The notes: a model not told the origin generated them from the sequence alone. 64,000 nucleotides of DNA from an uncultured Bacteroidota bacterium (GCA_903861155.1 CAIOTL010000136.1:1-64000), one strand, 5' to 3'. Shown: positions 18,073 through 28,314, counted from the first letter of the stretch. Numbers and translations: made by a program.

Positions 18073-19188
18073 TTACGAAAACATATCTTTTACTTTCTCA
18101 AAAAAGGATTTGTCGCCTTTTTCAGGATTAGGAATAAAATTCTCGTCGGCAATATTTTTCTCGAAAAACTGTTTTTGTTCTTTGTTGAGTGATTTAGGTG
18201 TCCAAACATTAACGTGTACCAGCAAATCTCCATTTCCATAACCATTGATGCTAGGAATTCCTTTTCCTTTTAATCTTAAAATCTTCCCAGATTGAATTCC
18301 TTCTTCGAGTTTGATTCGGACTTTTCCGTTGATGGCTTCAATGTCTTTTGATATTCCGAGAACGGCTTCAGAGAAACTGATATATAAATCAAAATGTAAA
18401 TTTTCCCCTTCACGTTTCAAAAATTCGTGTTCAATTTCTTCTATGGCAACAATTAAATCACCAGGAACACTATTTCCAGGTGCATCATTTCCTTTATTGG
18501 AAACTTTTAATTGCATTCCGTCAATCACACCTGCTGGAATTTTTATGGTAACAGTCTCATCCTCAAGAATCATTCCTTGAGAGTCAGCTTCTGCAGGTTT
18601 TTTGTCCAAAATTTGACCTGACCCTCCACAAGCTGGACACGTTGAAGCCGATTGCATTCGACCCAAAATCGTGTTGGTCACACGCATTACTTGACCTTGA
18701 CCGTTACAGGTAGAACAAGTTTTGTAGGATACCCCGAGAGCTTGAACTTTTCTTTTTACTTTTACTTTTTTCTCGACACCATTGGCAATTTCTTCGAGAG
18801 TCAGTTTCACTTTGATACGAAGGTTGCTTCCTTTTACACGACGTGAACCGTTGCCCCCGCCAAAACCACCACCGCCTCCAAAAGCACTTCCGAAAATATC
18901 ACCAAATTGACTGAAAATATCATCCATATTCATATGACCCCCACCGCCATAACCACCACCTCCATTGTCAAAAGCTTGATGACCATATTGATCATATTTG
19001 GCCTTTTTATTTGGGTCACTCAGCACTTCGTATGCTTCGGCAGCAAGTTTGAATTTTTCTTCTGCAGCAGCGTTACCAGGGTTTTTGTCAGGATGAAATT
19101 CGAGTGCTTTTTTTCTGTATGCTTTTTTAATTTCACCAGCATCGGCATTTTTAGTAATGCCTAGTATTTCGTAAAAATCTTTTTTCAT
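18073..19188 (-). CDS. dnaJ: Chaperone DnaJ (variant zinc domain)
   Basis: J domain [40 protein letters not shown] region, CSTCNGQG and CPACGGSG. Start taken at Met 19188 instead of the ORF-track start. Confidence 0.95.
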   Translation of the reverse strand: MKKDFYEILGITKNADAGEIKKAYRKKALEFHPDKNPGNAAAEEKFKLAAEAYEVLSDPNKKAKYDQYGHQAFDNGGGGYGGGGHMNMDDIFSQFGDIFGSAFGGGGGFGGGNGSRRVKGSNLRIKVKLTLEEIANGVEKKVKVKRKVQALGVSYKTCSTCNGQGQVMRVTNTILGRMQSASTCPACGGSGQILDKKPAEADSQGMILEDETVTIKIPAGVIDGMQLKVSNKGNDAPGNSVPGDLIVAIEEIEHEFLKREGENLHFDLYISFSEAVLGISKDIEAINGKVRIKLEEGIQSGKILRLKGKGIPSINGYGNGDLLVHVNVWTPKSLNKEQKQFFEKNIADENFIPNPEKGDKSFFEKVKDMFS

Positions 19189-19306
19189 AGTTGTATAAAT
19201 TCCAAAAAGCAAAACCCAAAAAAAAATAAATTAAAAACTCTAATCCCGATATCGAGACAATTCTAAATTTACCTTATTTGAGATTTGGTGTTTATAATTT
19301 GTTATT

Positions 19307-19906
19307 TTAGTTTCCGATTATCACCTTTGGAAAACGAATAATTTTATCTCCTAATTTGTATCCTTTTTCTATTACATCGACAATCTTTCCTTTCATCTTC
19401 GCGGATGAAGCAGGAATTTGGGTAATTGCTTCTGCAAAATCGGCATCAAAAGTATCGCCCACTTTTATTTCGACTTCTTCTAAACCTTTAGAAACCAGTG
19501 TGCTTTTTAGTTTTTCCTGAATTAGTTCAACACCTTGAATCAAAATATTATCATCAGTTTTTTTGATTTCAGCTAATGCTCTGTCAAAATCATCCAAAAC
19601 AGGAAGCATGGCAGACAAAACTTCCTGATTTGCAGTTTTAAACAACTCAATACGTTCTTTTGTGGTTCTTCGTTTGTAATTTTCGAATTCGGCAAATAAA
19701 CGCAAGAATTTATCTCTTTCGGAAACTAAATCTTGGGATAATTGCTCTTCTTTTGATATTTCCTCTACTCGTTCTTCGATTGTTGCATCTAAGGTATCCG
19801 AATTATCTTCATTGCTTTCAATTGGGGTTTGATCAACAATATCTGCATTTAGCGTGTTTTCAGTAGTCATTCTTGTGTTATTTTTAAAAAAATTCTTAAA
19901 CTTCAT
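19307..19906 (-). CDS. grpE: Nucleotide exchange factor GrpE (start may be 19870)
   Basis: RDKFLRLFAEFENYKRRTTKERIEL, MLPVLDDFDRAL, C-terminal GDKIIRFPKVIIG; upstream of dnaJ. Confidence 0.94.
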   Translation of the reverse strand: MKFKNFFKNNTRMTTENTLNADIVDQTPIESNEDNSDTLDATIEERVEEISKEEQLSQDLVSERDKFLRLFAEFENYKRRTTKERIELFKTANQEVLSAMLPVLDDFDRALAEIKKTDDNILIQGVELIQEKLKSTLVSKGLEEVEIKVGDTFDADFAEAITQIPASSAKMKGKIVDVIEKGYKLGDKIIRFPKVIIGN

Positions 19907-19928
19907 TTTTATACTTTCCTATAGATTG

Positions 19929-19960
19929 CAAAAGTACTGCCAAATCTTTTAAAATGTCAA
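19929..19960 (-). promoter_or_regulatory. Candidate grpE-dnaJ promoter (TTG-N21-TACTTTTG)
   Basis: On the minus strand, TTG(ACA) (19958-19960), 21-nt spacer, TACTTTTG (19929-19936). Confidence 0.5.
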
Positions 19961-20167
19961 ATTGTCACTATTAATAATTTAGAATTGAAGGTAGGGAGCT
20001 GAAAAAAGTAGTTTTAACTTTTAAAAAAATTTAATATAATTTTAAGACTATCACGTTTTAGTTTATATAAATTTGTACTGTTTCAGTTGAATATTGGTTT
20101 TTAAAAATTGAACTTAAGGTTAGCTTGCAGGCTTCTAAATAATTATTAATTCACTTTACCTTATATT

Positions 20168-20202
20168 AAAAAAAGCTTCGTTTAATTATCGAAGCTTTTT
20201 TT
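20168..20202. terminator. Rho-independent terminator-like hairpin
   Basis: aaaaaagcttcg-tttaatta-tcgaagctttttt. Confidence 0.75.
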
Positions 20203-20217
20203 TATTTTTATATCCAA

Positions 20218-20676
20218 TTAATTTGATTTTGTCCTAACGCTCCATTCAAAATCCATTTCCGAAACTTTTTCTCTTTGTTCATTCGTTCCTATGGATTTCA
20301 TCCAAAAGGTTTGCCCTTCGCCAGAGGCAATGGCTTCCTGAATGGCTCGTTCCGCCAATGCACCATCGTTGCATACAAAAGTTATTTTTCCGGTGGCTTT
20401 CTTGCTAAAACTGCTTTTATTGTTTGCCACCAACATTGATATTTTTTTGTCGTTTTTTTGGATTTGAAACATAACCAAAGCTCCGGTAGAAAGCTCCGCA
20501 GCCATAGCCTGAACGGCAAAATACATCGAGTTGAAAGGATTCTGGTTAATCCAGCGATGTTTGACCGTCACCACGCATTCTTTTTCGTCGATTTGTTTTA
20601 CCCTTACACCACAAATAAATGCAGAAGGCAACTTGAATAACAGGAATTTATTTAGACTTGATTTAGAAATTTTCAT
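20218..20676 (-). CDS. DUF4442 (hotdog-fold thioesterase-like) protein
   Basis: Hotdog-like pattern HRWINQNPFNSMYFAVQAMAAELSTGALVMFQI; start taken at Met 20676 instead of 20739. Confidence 0.7.
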   Translation of the reverse strand: MKISKSSLNKFLLFKLPSAFICGVRVKQIDEKECVVTVKHRWINQNPFNSMYFAVQAMAAELSTGALVMFQIQKNDKKISMLVANNKSSFSKKATGKITFVCNDGALAERAIQEAIASGEGQTFWMKSIGTNEQREKVSEMDFEWSVRTKSN

Positions 20677-20903
20677 CATTGATGTTTTGCTTTTGTAAAA
20701 ATAGCGAAAAAATGTGATAATTTTTAGACACGACAACATTTATAAAATTTCACTTAACCCATATTTTATCGCCATTCGATAACAATTTTATCTTTAATTA
20801 TTTTACAATTGTTAAATTTTTGTTAATATAAACTACTATGTGATACAATATACCTTCTAATAGATATATATTTGCATAAGAAATTACTATATGCTTTTAC
20901 ATT

Positions 20904-21359
20904 ATGAAAACAACCAGCGAGAATAACACGGCAACTTTTATTCATTTAAGCACTTTAAGCCAATATTTTATACCGTTTGGAAATTATATTTTTCCGATAT
21001 TGATTTGGAGTTCGAAAAAGGACGAATCGGAATTTATAGATTATAATGGAAAGCAGGTTCTTAATTTTCAACTTAGTTTATTATTGTATTCATTAGTCCT
21101 TGCCATCATTGCTATACCGATTATACTTTTTACAATTTTCAGCACCATTTCTTGCAATTCCATCGTAAATGAACGTGATTTTGTCTTCAATCATTTGAAT
21201 ATAGAAAACATTAGCGGAACTGTAATTGTAGCATTACTGGCAATTTTCATCTTTATTGGCTTAAAAGTTACGGAATTCTTCCTGACAATCTATGCAGCTG
21301 TAAAAGCTTCGAATGGAGAGAAATACAAATATCCGTTGACAATTGAATTTATAAAATAA
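20904..21359 (+). CDS. DUF4870-like membrane protein
   Basis: HLSTLSQYFIPFGNYIFPILIWSSKKDESEFIDYNGKQVLNFQLSLLLYSL; several TM helices. Confidence 0.8.
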   Translation: MKTTSENNTATFIHLSTLSQYFIPFGNYIFPILIWSSKKDESEFIDYNGKQVLNFQLSLLLYSLVLAIIAIPIILFTIFSTISCNSIVNERDFVFNHLNIENISGTVIVALLAIFIFIGLKVTEFFLTIYAAVKASNGEKYKYPLTIEFIK

Positions 21360-21483
21360 AAAGATTGCAACAGAAAGCGGATAAAGCTCCAAAAAAATCA
21401 TTAAATCACTCGAGCCAAAGGCGAATTGGCGAAGCAATCAAAAAAGGAACAATTTAATCAAATTTAAAAACAAAAAGAGAATC

Positions 21484-21816
21484 ATGAACATTGAAAACAC
21501 AAAAGCCCAGATGCGAAAAGGGGTTCTCGAATTTTGCATCTTGTCCGTCTTAAAAGACAAAGAGGCATATACTTCGGAAATATTGGACACCTTGAAAACC
21601 GCAAAATTACTGGTCGTGGAAGGAACGGTTTATCCGCTGCTCACCCGATTGAAAAACGACGGATTACTCAACTATCGTTGGGAAGAATCATTATCAGGTC
21701 CCCCAAGAAAATATTATGACCTAACCGAAATTGGACACACATTTTTAAACGAATTAAGTAGCACTTGGACAGAATTGTCCGATGCTGTAAACCTAATCAC
21801 AAAACAAAAACAATAG
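21484..21816 (+). CDS. PadR family transcriptional regulator
   Basis: AQMRKGVLEFCILSVLKDKEAYTSEILDTL...VEGTVYPLLTRLKNDGLLNYRWEESLSGPPRKYYDLTEIG. Confidence 0.94.
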   Translation: MNIENTKAQMRKGVLEFCILSVLKDKEAYTSEILDTLKTAKLLVVEGTVYPLLTRLKNDGLLNYRWEESLSGPPRKYYDLTEIGHTFLNELSSTWTELSDAVNLITKQKQ

Positions 21817-21818
21817 CC

Positions 21819-23540
21819 ATGAACAAAACTGTAAACATAAATTTGGGCGGAATGTTCTTCCATATTGACGAAGATGCATACCAAAAACTAACACGTTATT
21901 TTGACGCCATAAAACGTTCATTATCCAATTCGTCTGGACAAGAGGAAATCATAAAAGACATCGAAATGCGAGTTTCGGAATTATTGACCGAAAAACAAAA
22001 ATCCGAGAAACACGTTGTGGGATTAAAGGACGTTGACGAAGTTATTGCAGTAATGGGTCAGCCCGAAGACTATAAAATTGACGAAGAAGAAATTGAAACT
22101 AAATCAATCAATTACTCAACTTCGAAAACTCGAAAACTGTATCGTGATACAGAACACGGGATGATTGGCGGCGTACTTGCCGGTTTGGGACATTATTTAG
22201 GGATAGACAAAGTCTGGTTGCGAATCTTTATGCTTGTCCTCCTTTTTGCAGGGGGAACAGGGGTTTTGGCCTACATTATTCTTTGGATTGTGATGCCGGA
22301 AGCCCGAACAACTTCTGAAAAACTTGAAATGACGGGAGAACCGGTAACAATTTCGAACATTGAAAAAAAGGTTCGTGAAGAATTTGATTCCGTTTCGGAG
22401 AAAATAAAGAATGTTGATTATGACAAATATGGCAACCAGATAAAATCGGGAGCGGAAAAAATAGGAAGTTCTTTTGGCAATTTCATTATTGCGGTTTTGA
22501 GAGCTTTTTCTAAATTTCTAGGGGTGATTTTGATAATGGGCGGATTAACTATTTTATTCATGCTTTTTATAGGCGTTTTTACCTTGGGTACTTCACCTTT
22601 TATCGATTTCCCGTGGGATGGTTTTATTGAAGCTGGAAATTTTACAGATTATCCCATTTGGGTTTTTGGGCTTTTGATGTTCTTTGCCGTTGGAATTCCG
22701 TTCTTTTTCTTGACTTTACTGGGTTTCAAATTATTGGCCCCAAGTATAAAATCTATAGGAAATATTGCCAAATATACTTTGCTCGCCGTTTGGTTAATCT
22801 CGGTTTCACTAGCCATAACCATTGGAATAAAACAAGCATCCGCATTTGCCATTGACGGAAGAGTGATTCAAAAAGAGCTTCTCAACCTAAAACCAATAGA
22901 CACTTTATTTATAAAATTTAAGCACAATGATTATTTTGCAAAAAATATCAACGATCGTAATAATTTTAAAATTACCCAAGATTCTACAGGCAATGACGTG
23001 ATTTATTCAAACAATGTAAGTTTAAAAATCGTAAAAACAGATACAAAATTGCCTTACATTCAAATCGAAAAAGAGGCAAAAGGAAAAACGTTGTCCGAAG
23101 CAAAACAAAGAGCCGAACAGATAAAATACGGCTACAAAATTATTGGAAACCAATTGATCTTGAACAATTATTTGTTGACGGATTTGAAAAATAAATTCCG
23201 TGATCAAGAAATAGAAATCACATTGTACTTGCCAAAAGGTATCTTGTTTAAAGCCGATTCTAGCGTCCAAGATTATGACCATTCTGACGACGACTATTTC
23301 AATTTGCATTTTAGCTCCAGCGACTATCTCTACAAAGTAGAAAACTCGCAAGTTAAATGCCTGAATTGTCCAGAAAATGAAAACGAATACAACGATGTTG
23401 AGAATGGAAAAGAAAACGACAGCTTAGTGACAACCACGGTAACCGTGACGGGAGACAAAGTCATGGTAAATAAAACCAGCAGCAAAAAAGGCTTGTCAAT
23501 AAACAAGGACGGAGTAATAATCAAAACGAATTTGCCATGA
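21819..23540 (+). CDS. PspC domain-containing membrane protein
   Basis: KLYRDTEHGMIGGVLAGLGHYLGIDKVWLRIFMLVLLFAGGTGVLAYIILWIVMPEA; start taken at Met 21819, 2 nt after the PadR stop. Confidence 0.92.
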   Translation: MNKTVNINLGGMFFHIDEDAYQKLTRYFDAIKRSLSNSSGQEEIIKDIEMRVSELLTEKQKSEKHVVGLKDVDEVIAVMGQPEDYKIDEEEIETKSINYSTSKTRKLYRDTEHGMIGGVLAGLGHYLGIDKVWLRIFMLVLLFAGGTGVLAYIILWIVMPEARTTSEKLEMTGEPVTISNIEKKVREEFDSVSEKIKNVDYDKYGNQIKSGAEKIGSSFGNFIIAVLRAFSKFLGVILIMGGLTILFMLFIGVFTLGTSPFIDFPWDGFIEAGNFTDYPIWVFGLLMFFAVGIPFFFLTLLGFKLLAPSIKSIGNIAKYTLLAVWLISVSLAITIGIKQASAFAIDGRVIQKELLNLKPIDTLFIKFKHNDYFAKNINDRNNFKITQDSTGNDVIYSNNVSLKIVKTDTKLPYIQIEKEAKGKTLSEAKQRAEQIKYGYKIIGNQLILNNYLLTDLKNKFRDQEIEITLYLPKGILFKADSSVQDYDHSDDDYFNLHFSSSDYLYKVENSQVKCLNCPENENEYNDVENGKENDSLVTTTVTVTGDKVMVNKTSSKKGLSINKDGVIIKTNLP

Positions 23541-24277
23541 TAAAAGTCATCACTATCATCACGAAATTTATTGTTGTTACATTAATTACACTATTGTTTT
23601 CGTCATGCCACCATGTCTTCAGTTTAGGTGAAGGTATAAGAGGAAGCGGGAAAATCACAACCGAAAATAGAAGCATAAACCAAGATTTCAAAAGCATTGA
23701 AGTAAGTTCTGGAATTAAGGTGGTTGTAGAACAAACTGACAACAAATCCATAACGGTAGAAGCCGATGAAAATTTACAAAAACACATTATTACCAAAATA
23801 GAAAATGGCGTTTTAAAAATTGATTCCGACGAAAGCTATAATGTATCAACAACACCAATAGTGAATGTAAAAATGCCTTTCATCGCCGGATTAAGCGCTA
23901 CAAGTGGTTCAGAAATTATAAGTTACAAGACATTAATGACCGAAAAAATAGACGTGAAATCAAGCAGCGGCAGCAAAATTAAAATTGATATAGAAGCCGA
24001 TAATATAACGCTCGAAAGCTCCAGCGGAAGCAATATTGAAGCAAGTGGAAAAGCATTGAAACTGGAAACCTCTTCCGCAAGTGGAAGTGAAATTAAAGCA
24101 AACAAATTAATGGCAAACGAGGTGATTTCGCAATCAAACAGCGGCAGCAACACAACAGTTTACCCCATTGTAAAGCTAGAAGCAAAAGCCTCAAGCGGAA
24201 GTTCTATAGGTTATTACAAAAACCCGAAAAACATCTTGAAAGAAGAAAATTCTGGAGGAAGCGTCGAACAAAAATAA
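23537..24277 (+). CDS. Head GIN / DUF2807 putative lipoprotein
   Basis: Lipobox LFSSC; Ser/Gly-rich beta-helix-like repeats (SSSGSKIKIDIEADNITLESSSGSNIEASG); 4-bp overlap with upstream gene. Confidence 0.88.
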   Translation: MIKVITIITKFIVVTLITLLFSSCHHVFSLGEGIRGSGKITTENRSINQDFKSIEVSSGIKVVVEQTDNKSITVEADENLQKHIITKIENGVLKIDSDESYNVSTTPIVNVKMPFIAGLSATSGSEIISYKTLMTEKIDVKSSSGSKIKIDIEADNITLESSSGSNIEASGKALKLETSSASGSEIKANKLMANEVISQSNSGSNTTVYPIVKLEAKASSGSSIGYYKNPKNILKEENSGGSVEQK

Positions 24278-24363
24278 GAATTTATTTTACCAAAAATCAG
24301 GAAAATCATTCATCAAAAGTGGATGATTTTTTTATATTTGTAGAATACTTAATTCAAACGAAA

Positions 24364-25200
24364 ATGAAAAAATATGCTTCCCTTCTCGTGTTTCTTTTAA
24401 TTTCAACAATTGCATTGGCACAAAAAAAAGAAAAAATAAAGGGGTCGAAAACGGTCTCTATTGAACAAAAGGAAATTGGTAATTTCGATACACTTGAAGT
24501 GGGTGACAATATTGAATTTTTTTTGGATAGAGGCGAAAAAAGTGAATTAAAAATCGAAGCCGACGACAATCTTCACAGTATCATCACAACTGATTTAAGT
24601 TCAAATACGCTTCGAATAAGCACTTCAAAAGCAGCGACAAATTACAAAAAACTAATCGTGAGAATAACCTATACCAAGGATTTAAAAAAGGTTGCAGCTA
24701 AAAATGAAGCCATTGTAAATGCTATTCAGGAAATTCAATTGGACGACATTACGTTTAAAACTCTCGATAATTCCAAGCTTAATTTGAATGTCAATTCGAA
24801 AAACTTCGCCTTGCATTCAGACGATAAATCGAAAACGAAACTTAACTTGAAATCGGAAAAAGCAACCATTGAATTGAGCAAAAATTCGACATTGAAAGCG
24901 CTAATTGCTTCAATTGACTTGAAGTGTGATTTGTACCAAAAATCAAAAGCAAATCTGGAAGGCGAAGTGACCAAAGCTATAATTCGTCTGGATAACAATG
25001 CTGAATTTATTGGAAATAATCTTGTCCTGAAAAATGCCGAATTGATTGCCGAAAGTTATTCAAATTGCAGTATCAATGTCAATACAAGTCTAAATATTGA
25101 TGCTTCAGGAAATTCAGTAATCCAAATCTACGGTGACCAAAAAATCGAAATGAAACGATTTGTGGATTCAGTAACACTAATCAAGAAACCAACAAAATAA
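24364..25200 (+). CDS. DUF2807-like exported protein
   Basis: Signal peptide MKKYASLLVFLLISTIALAQ then GNFDTLEVGDNIEFFLDRGEKSELKIEADDNL; start taken at Met 24364. Confidence 0.8.
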   Translation: MKKYASLLVFLLISTIALAQKKEKIKGSKTVSIEQKEIGNFDTLEVGDNIEFFLDRGEKSELKIEADDNLHSIITTDLSSNTLRISTSKAATNYKKLIVRITYTKDLKKVAAKNEAIVNAIQEIQLDDITFKTLDNSKLNLNVNSKNFALHSDDKSKTKLNLKSEKATIELSKNSTLKALIASIDLKCDLYQKSKANLEGEVTKAIIRLDNNAEFIGNNLVLKNAELIAESYSNCSINVNTSLNIDASGNSVIQIYGDQKIEMKRFVDSVTLIKKPTK

Positions 25201-25210
25201 TCGAAAAACA

Positions 25211-25239
25211 AAAAAGTCTCAACCAAAATTGAGACTTTT
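25211..25239. terminator. Bidirectional terminator-like hairpin
   Basis: aaaaagtctcaa-ccaaa-attgagactttt between convergent genes. Confidence 0.75.
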
Positions 25240-25262
25240 CCAGTTTCAAATTATCATTCAGA

Positions 25263-26210
25263 TTATTCCTTTGATGCCAAATATCTTTCAGCATCCAAAG
25301 CGGCCATACATCCCGTTCCCGCAGCCGTAATTGCCTGACGATAAATATGATCGGCAGCGTCACCGGCAACAAAAACGCCGGCAACATTGGTTTTTGAAGT
25401 TCCAGGAATATTAACAATGTATCCCGTTTCGTCAAGTGTAAGGAAATCTGCAAAGATTTCTGTGTTAGGTTTATGGCCAATAGCAGCAAAGAAACCAGTG
25501 GCTGGAATGTCGAAAACTTCTCCAGTAGTTTTATTTTTTGCTTTCACGTCAGTAACAACTTGTCCATCACCCAATATTTCAACTGTATCGTGGTTCATTA
25601 AAATACTAATGTTTTCGGTTTTGCGAACACGAGCTTCCATAATTTTTGAAGCCCTAAACTTTTCGCTTCGAACCAGCATCGTGACTTTCGAACATAATTT
25701 AGACAAATAATGAGCTTCCTCGCAAGCAGAATCTCCTGCTCCCACAATGACCACTTCTTGGTTTCTGTAGAAAAAACCGTCGCAAACAGCACAAGCCGAA
25801 ACTCCGCCTCCCATTTTCAAATAATGCTGTTCTGATGGCAATCCCAAATATTTAGCCGAAGCTCCAGTCGAAATAATAACCGTTTCGCAATGCAATTCGA
25901 TGGCGTCATTTATCCAAACTTTATGAACATCAGTGTCAAATTTCACCTTGGTAGCCCAGCCATCGCGAATGTCAGCCCCAAAACGTTCTGCTTGAGCCTG
26001 CAATTGCACCATCATTTCTGGACCAGATACTCCGTCAACATATCCAGGAAAATTTTCCACCTCGTTAGTGGTCGTCAGTTGGCCTCCAGGCTGCATTCCT
26101 TGGTATAAAACCGGATCCATATTGGCTCTAGCTGCATATATGGCAGCGGTATATCCCGCTGGACCAGAACCTATAATAAGGCATTTTATTTTTTCGATTG
26201 AAGTTGACAT
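25263..26210 (-). CDS. trxB: Thioredoxin-disulfide reductase
   Basis: IIGSGPAGYTAAIYAARA, redox motif CAVCDG, GVFVAGDAADHIYRQAITAAGTGCMAALDAERYL. Confidence 0.96.
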   Translation of the reverse strand: MSTSIEKIKCLIIGSGPAGYTAAIYAARANMDPVLYQGMQPGGQLTTTNEVENFPGYVDGVSGPEMMVQLQAQAERFGADIRDGWATKVKFDTDVHKVWINDAIELHCETVIISTGASAKYLGLPSEQHYLKMGGGVSACAVCDGFFYRNQEVVIVGAGDSACEEAHYLSKLCSKVTMLVRSEKFRASKIMEARVRKTENISILMNHDTVEILGDGQVVTDVKAKNKTTGEVFDIPATGFFAAIGHKPNTEIFADFLTLDETGYIVNIPGTSKTNVAGVFVAGDAADHIYRQAITAAGTGCMAALDAERYLASKE

Positions 26211-26328
26211 ATTAGATAATTTTTTCTTTTTTACGAATACAAATGTATGATTATTATTAAAATTTTTGAATCAAAAAACAATCACTTTTAACTATTTAAA
26301 AATAATAGCCTCAATTTTATAGTATCAC

Positions 26329-26358
26329 TTGTAAAACCCAAAATTAATCTTATATTTG
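26329..26358 (+). promoter_or_regulatory. Bacteroidota-type promoter for tRNA-Pro (TTG-N19-TATATTTG)
   Basis: TTG (26329-26331), 19-nt spacer, TATATTTG (26351-26358), 10 nt before the mature tRNA. Confidence 0.8.
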
Positions 26359-26368
26359 CATCCGATTT

Positions 26369-26443
26369 CGGGGTGTAGCGTAGCTCGGTTATCGCGCCTG
26401 CTTTGGGAGCAGGAGGCCGCAGGTTCGAATCCTGCCACCCCGA
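26369..26443 (+). tRNA. tRNA-Pro (anticodon TGG)
   Basis: Acceptor CGGGGTG/CACCCCG, anticodon arm CCTGC-TTTGGGA-GCAGG, T arm GCAGG-TTCGAAT-CCTGC; no encoded CCA. Confidence 0.95.
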
Positions 26444-26445
26444 CA

Positions 26446-26479
26446 AAAAGCCGAACAGCCATGTTTGGCTTTTTTTTTG
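26446..26479 (+). terminator. Rho-independent terminator after tRNA-Pro
   Basis: aaaaagccgaaca-gcca-tgtttggcttttttttt. Confidence 0.8.
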
Positions 26480-26866
26480 TGGAATTAATTTACATAATAA
26501 ATACATCATTGCTTCATACAAATCGCTAATATTTCTTGAAGGAACTTTTTAATGGATAATGGCTTTACTTCTACCTATTGATATGGCGAATGGGTTTCGA
26601 AATCAGAATAATTAGTTCTTTCATTTTTTTCAACCATAAAAGAAGAACTAAGCTAGTTTAGACCGCATATAATTCTAATTTATTTTCTTTCTTTGTATAT
26701 TTGAACCATATTGTAATATAATTTCTAAAGGTAAATCTTATTTTCAAGGCTAAAATTATGTAACTTTGTGATTAGGTTTTAAATCTATTATCTATAAAAA
26801 ACAAACAGATTTCCTTCTAAATAAATTTCGCTTTTCCGCTACTAATTTAATAATAATAATAGAACT

Positions 26867-27460
26867 ATGTGGTGGCAATATATACTCGTGTTTTTGGGGT
26901 CTTTAGTATTTGACATTGTACCTATCCCTTTTCCACCGGCCTTTACAATTATGCTTTTTTTACAAATTAAATATGACTTAGATATCTGGTTGGTAATTGT
27001 AATTGGGGTTATGGGATCAATATTAGGCCGGTACATTCTAACTCTATATATTCCGTTTATTGCTGGTAAAATATTTAAAGAATCTAAGAATGAAGATGTT
27101 CAATTTCTTGGTGAAAAAATGAAAGAAAAAGGATGGAAAAGCCAAATGGCTATCATTGCTTATTCCTTATTACCTCTACCTACAACCCCATTATTCTTAG
27201 CGGGAGGCATGGCCAAAATAAAACCCTTGTACATCATTCCCGCTTTTTTTGTAGGCAAATTTACTAGTGATACTATTGTCGTTAAATTGGGTAAATATAC
27301 TTCTGAAAACACCCAAAAAATATTGGGTGGCATAGTAAGTTGGGAAACTATCAGCAGTTTATTTATAGGACTCCTATTCCTTTTTTTTGTCTTATTTATT
27401 GACTGGCGATCCCTAATTCAAAAAAATAAATTTCAGTTGAATTTTAAAATATGGAAATGA
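26867..27460 (+). CDS. Multi-TM membrane protein, VTT/SNARE-associated-like
   Basis: 197 aa hydrophobic; YSLLPLPTTPLFLAGGMAKIKPLYIIPAFFVGKF resembles VTT-type proteins. Confidence 0.6.
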   Translation: MWWQYILVFLGSLVFDIVPIPFPPAFTIMLFLQIKYDLDIWLVIVIGVMGSILGRYILTLYIPFIAGKIFKESKNEDVQFLGEKMKEKGWKSQMAIIAYSLLPLPTTPLFLAGGMAKIKPLYIIPAFFVGKFTSDTIVVKLGKYTSENTQKILGGIVSWETISSLFIGLLFLFFVLFIDWRSLIQKNKFQLNFKIWK

Positions 27461-27573
27461 TTAACCTCTTATTTAAATTCCAATTCACTTTTAGAAACAT
27501 TTCAAAAAAAAATAAAATCCACTCCCAATTAAATCCCTATTTTTGTTCCATTAAAACACAATACAACTAATTT

Positions 27574-28182
27574 ATGCTGATAATAGGAATTGCTGGCGGA
27601 ACTGGAAGCGGAAAAACAACAGTCGTTAACCAGATAATAAATAAATTGCCACATAATGAAGTAGGAATTATCACTCAAGATTCCTACTACAAGGAATCTA
27701 AAAACAAGAGTTACGAAGAACGCTCAAAGACGAACTTTGACCATCCCGGAGCCATTGATTTCGATTTGTTGGTGGTGCACCTCAAGGAACTCAAGGCCGG
27801 AAACACCATTAACCAGCCCGTTTATTCTTTTGTTACTCATAACAGAACTGACGACACCATTGTAACACATCCTCGAAAAATAATGATTGTCGAAGGAATT
27901 CTAATTCTTTCCAATCCTGAACTTCGTGATTTATTTGACATCAAAATATTTGTCCACGCTGATTCTGACGAGCGATTAATTCGACGATTAAAACGTGATA
28001 TTGCAGAGCGAGGCCGTGATATGGAGGAAGTTTTAACCCGCTATCAAACCACCTTAAAACCTATGCATCAGCAATTTATAGAATCAACAAAAGCCTTTGC
28101 CGATATCATTATACCGAATAACAAATACAACACCGTTGCCATCGATGTGTTACGTGCCGCAATAAATCAACAAATTCTATAA
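27574..28182 (+). CDS. udk: Uridine kinase
   Basis: IGIAGGTGSGKTTVVNQI, TQDSYYKE, NFDHPGAIDFDLL, RRLKRDIAERGRDMEEVLTRYQTTLKPMHQQFIEST. Confidence 0.96.
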   Translation: MLIIGIAGGTGSGKTTVVNQIINKLPHNEVGIITQDSYYKESKNKSYEERSKTNFDHPGAIDFDLLVVHLKELKAGNTINQPVYSFVTHNRTDDTIVTHPRKIMIVEGILILSNPELRDLFDIKIFVHADSDERLIRRLKRDIAERGRDMEEVLTRYQTTLKPMHQQFIESTKAFADIIIPNNKYNTVAIDVLRAAINQQIL

Positions 28183-28314
28183 TTTTTTTCGTAATTTTAT
28201 ACACATTAATTATTGGAAGCTATTTCCTCATTTCCGTTGAAAATGAAGTTCACTCAACTCCGATAAAGATAAAAATTAAGTGAAGTAATCGGGGCTAAAA
28301 ACAGAAAATCACAA

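Noticed and set aside
20867-20874. TATATTTG box upstream of the DUF4870 gene as a promoter
   Set aside because: No TTG at 17-23 nt upstream; same problem for boxes at 24333, 26696, 27538 and 56777, so not called.
21765-21818. Upstream start of the PspC ORF overlapping PadR
   Set aside because: Met 21819 directly follows the PadR stop and begins MNKTVNINLGG; the earlier part is out-of-frame PadR sequence.
26288-26521. Minus-strand 77-aa ORF over the tRNA-Pro locus
   Set aside because: It is read through the tRNA and its terminator; the SGWQDSNLRPPAPKAG peptide is a tRNA translation artefact.
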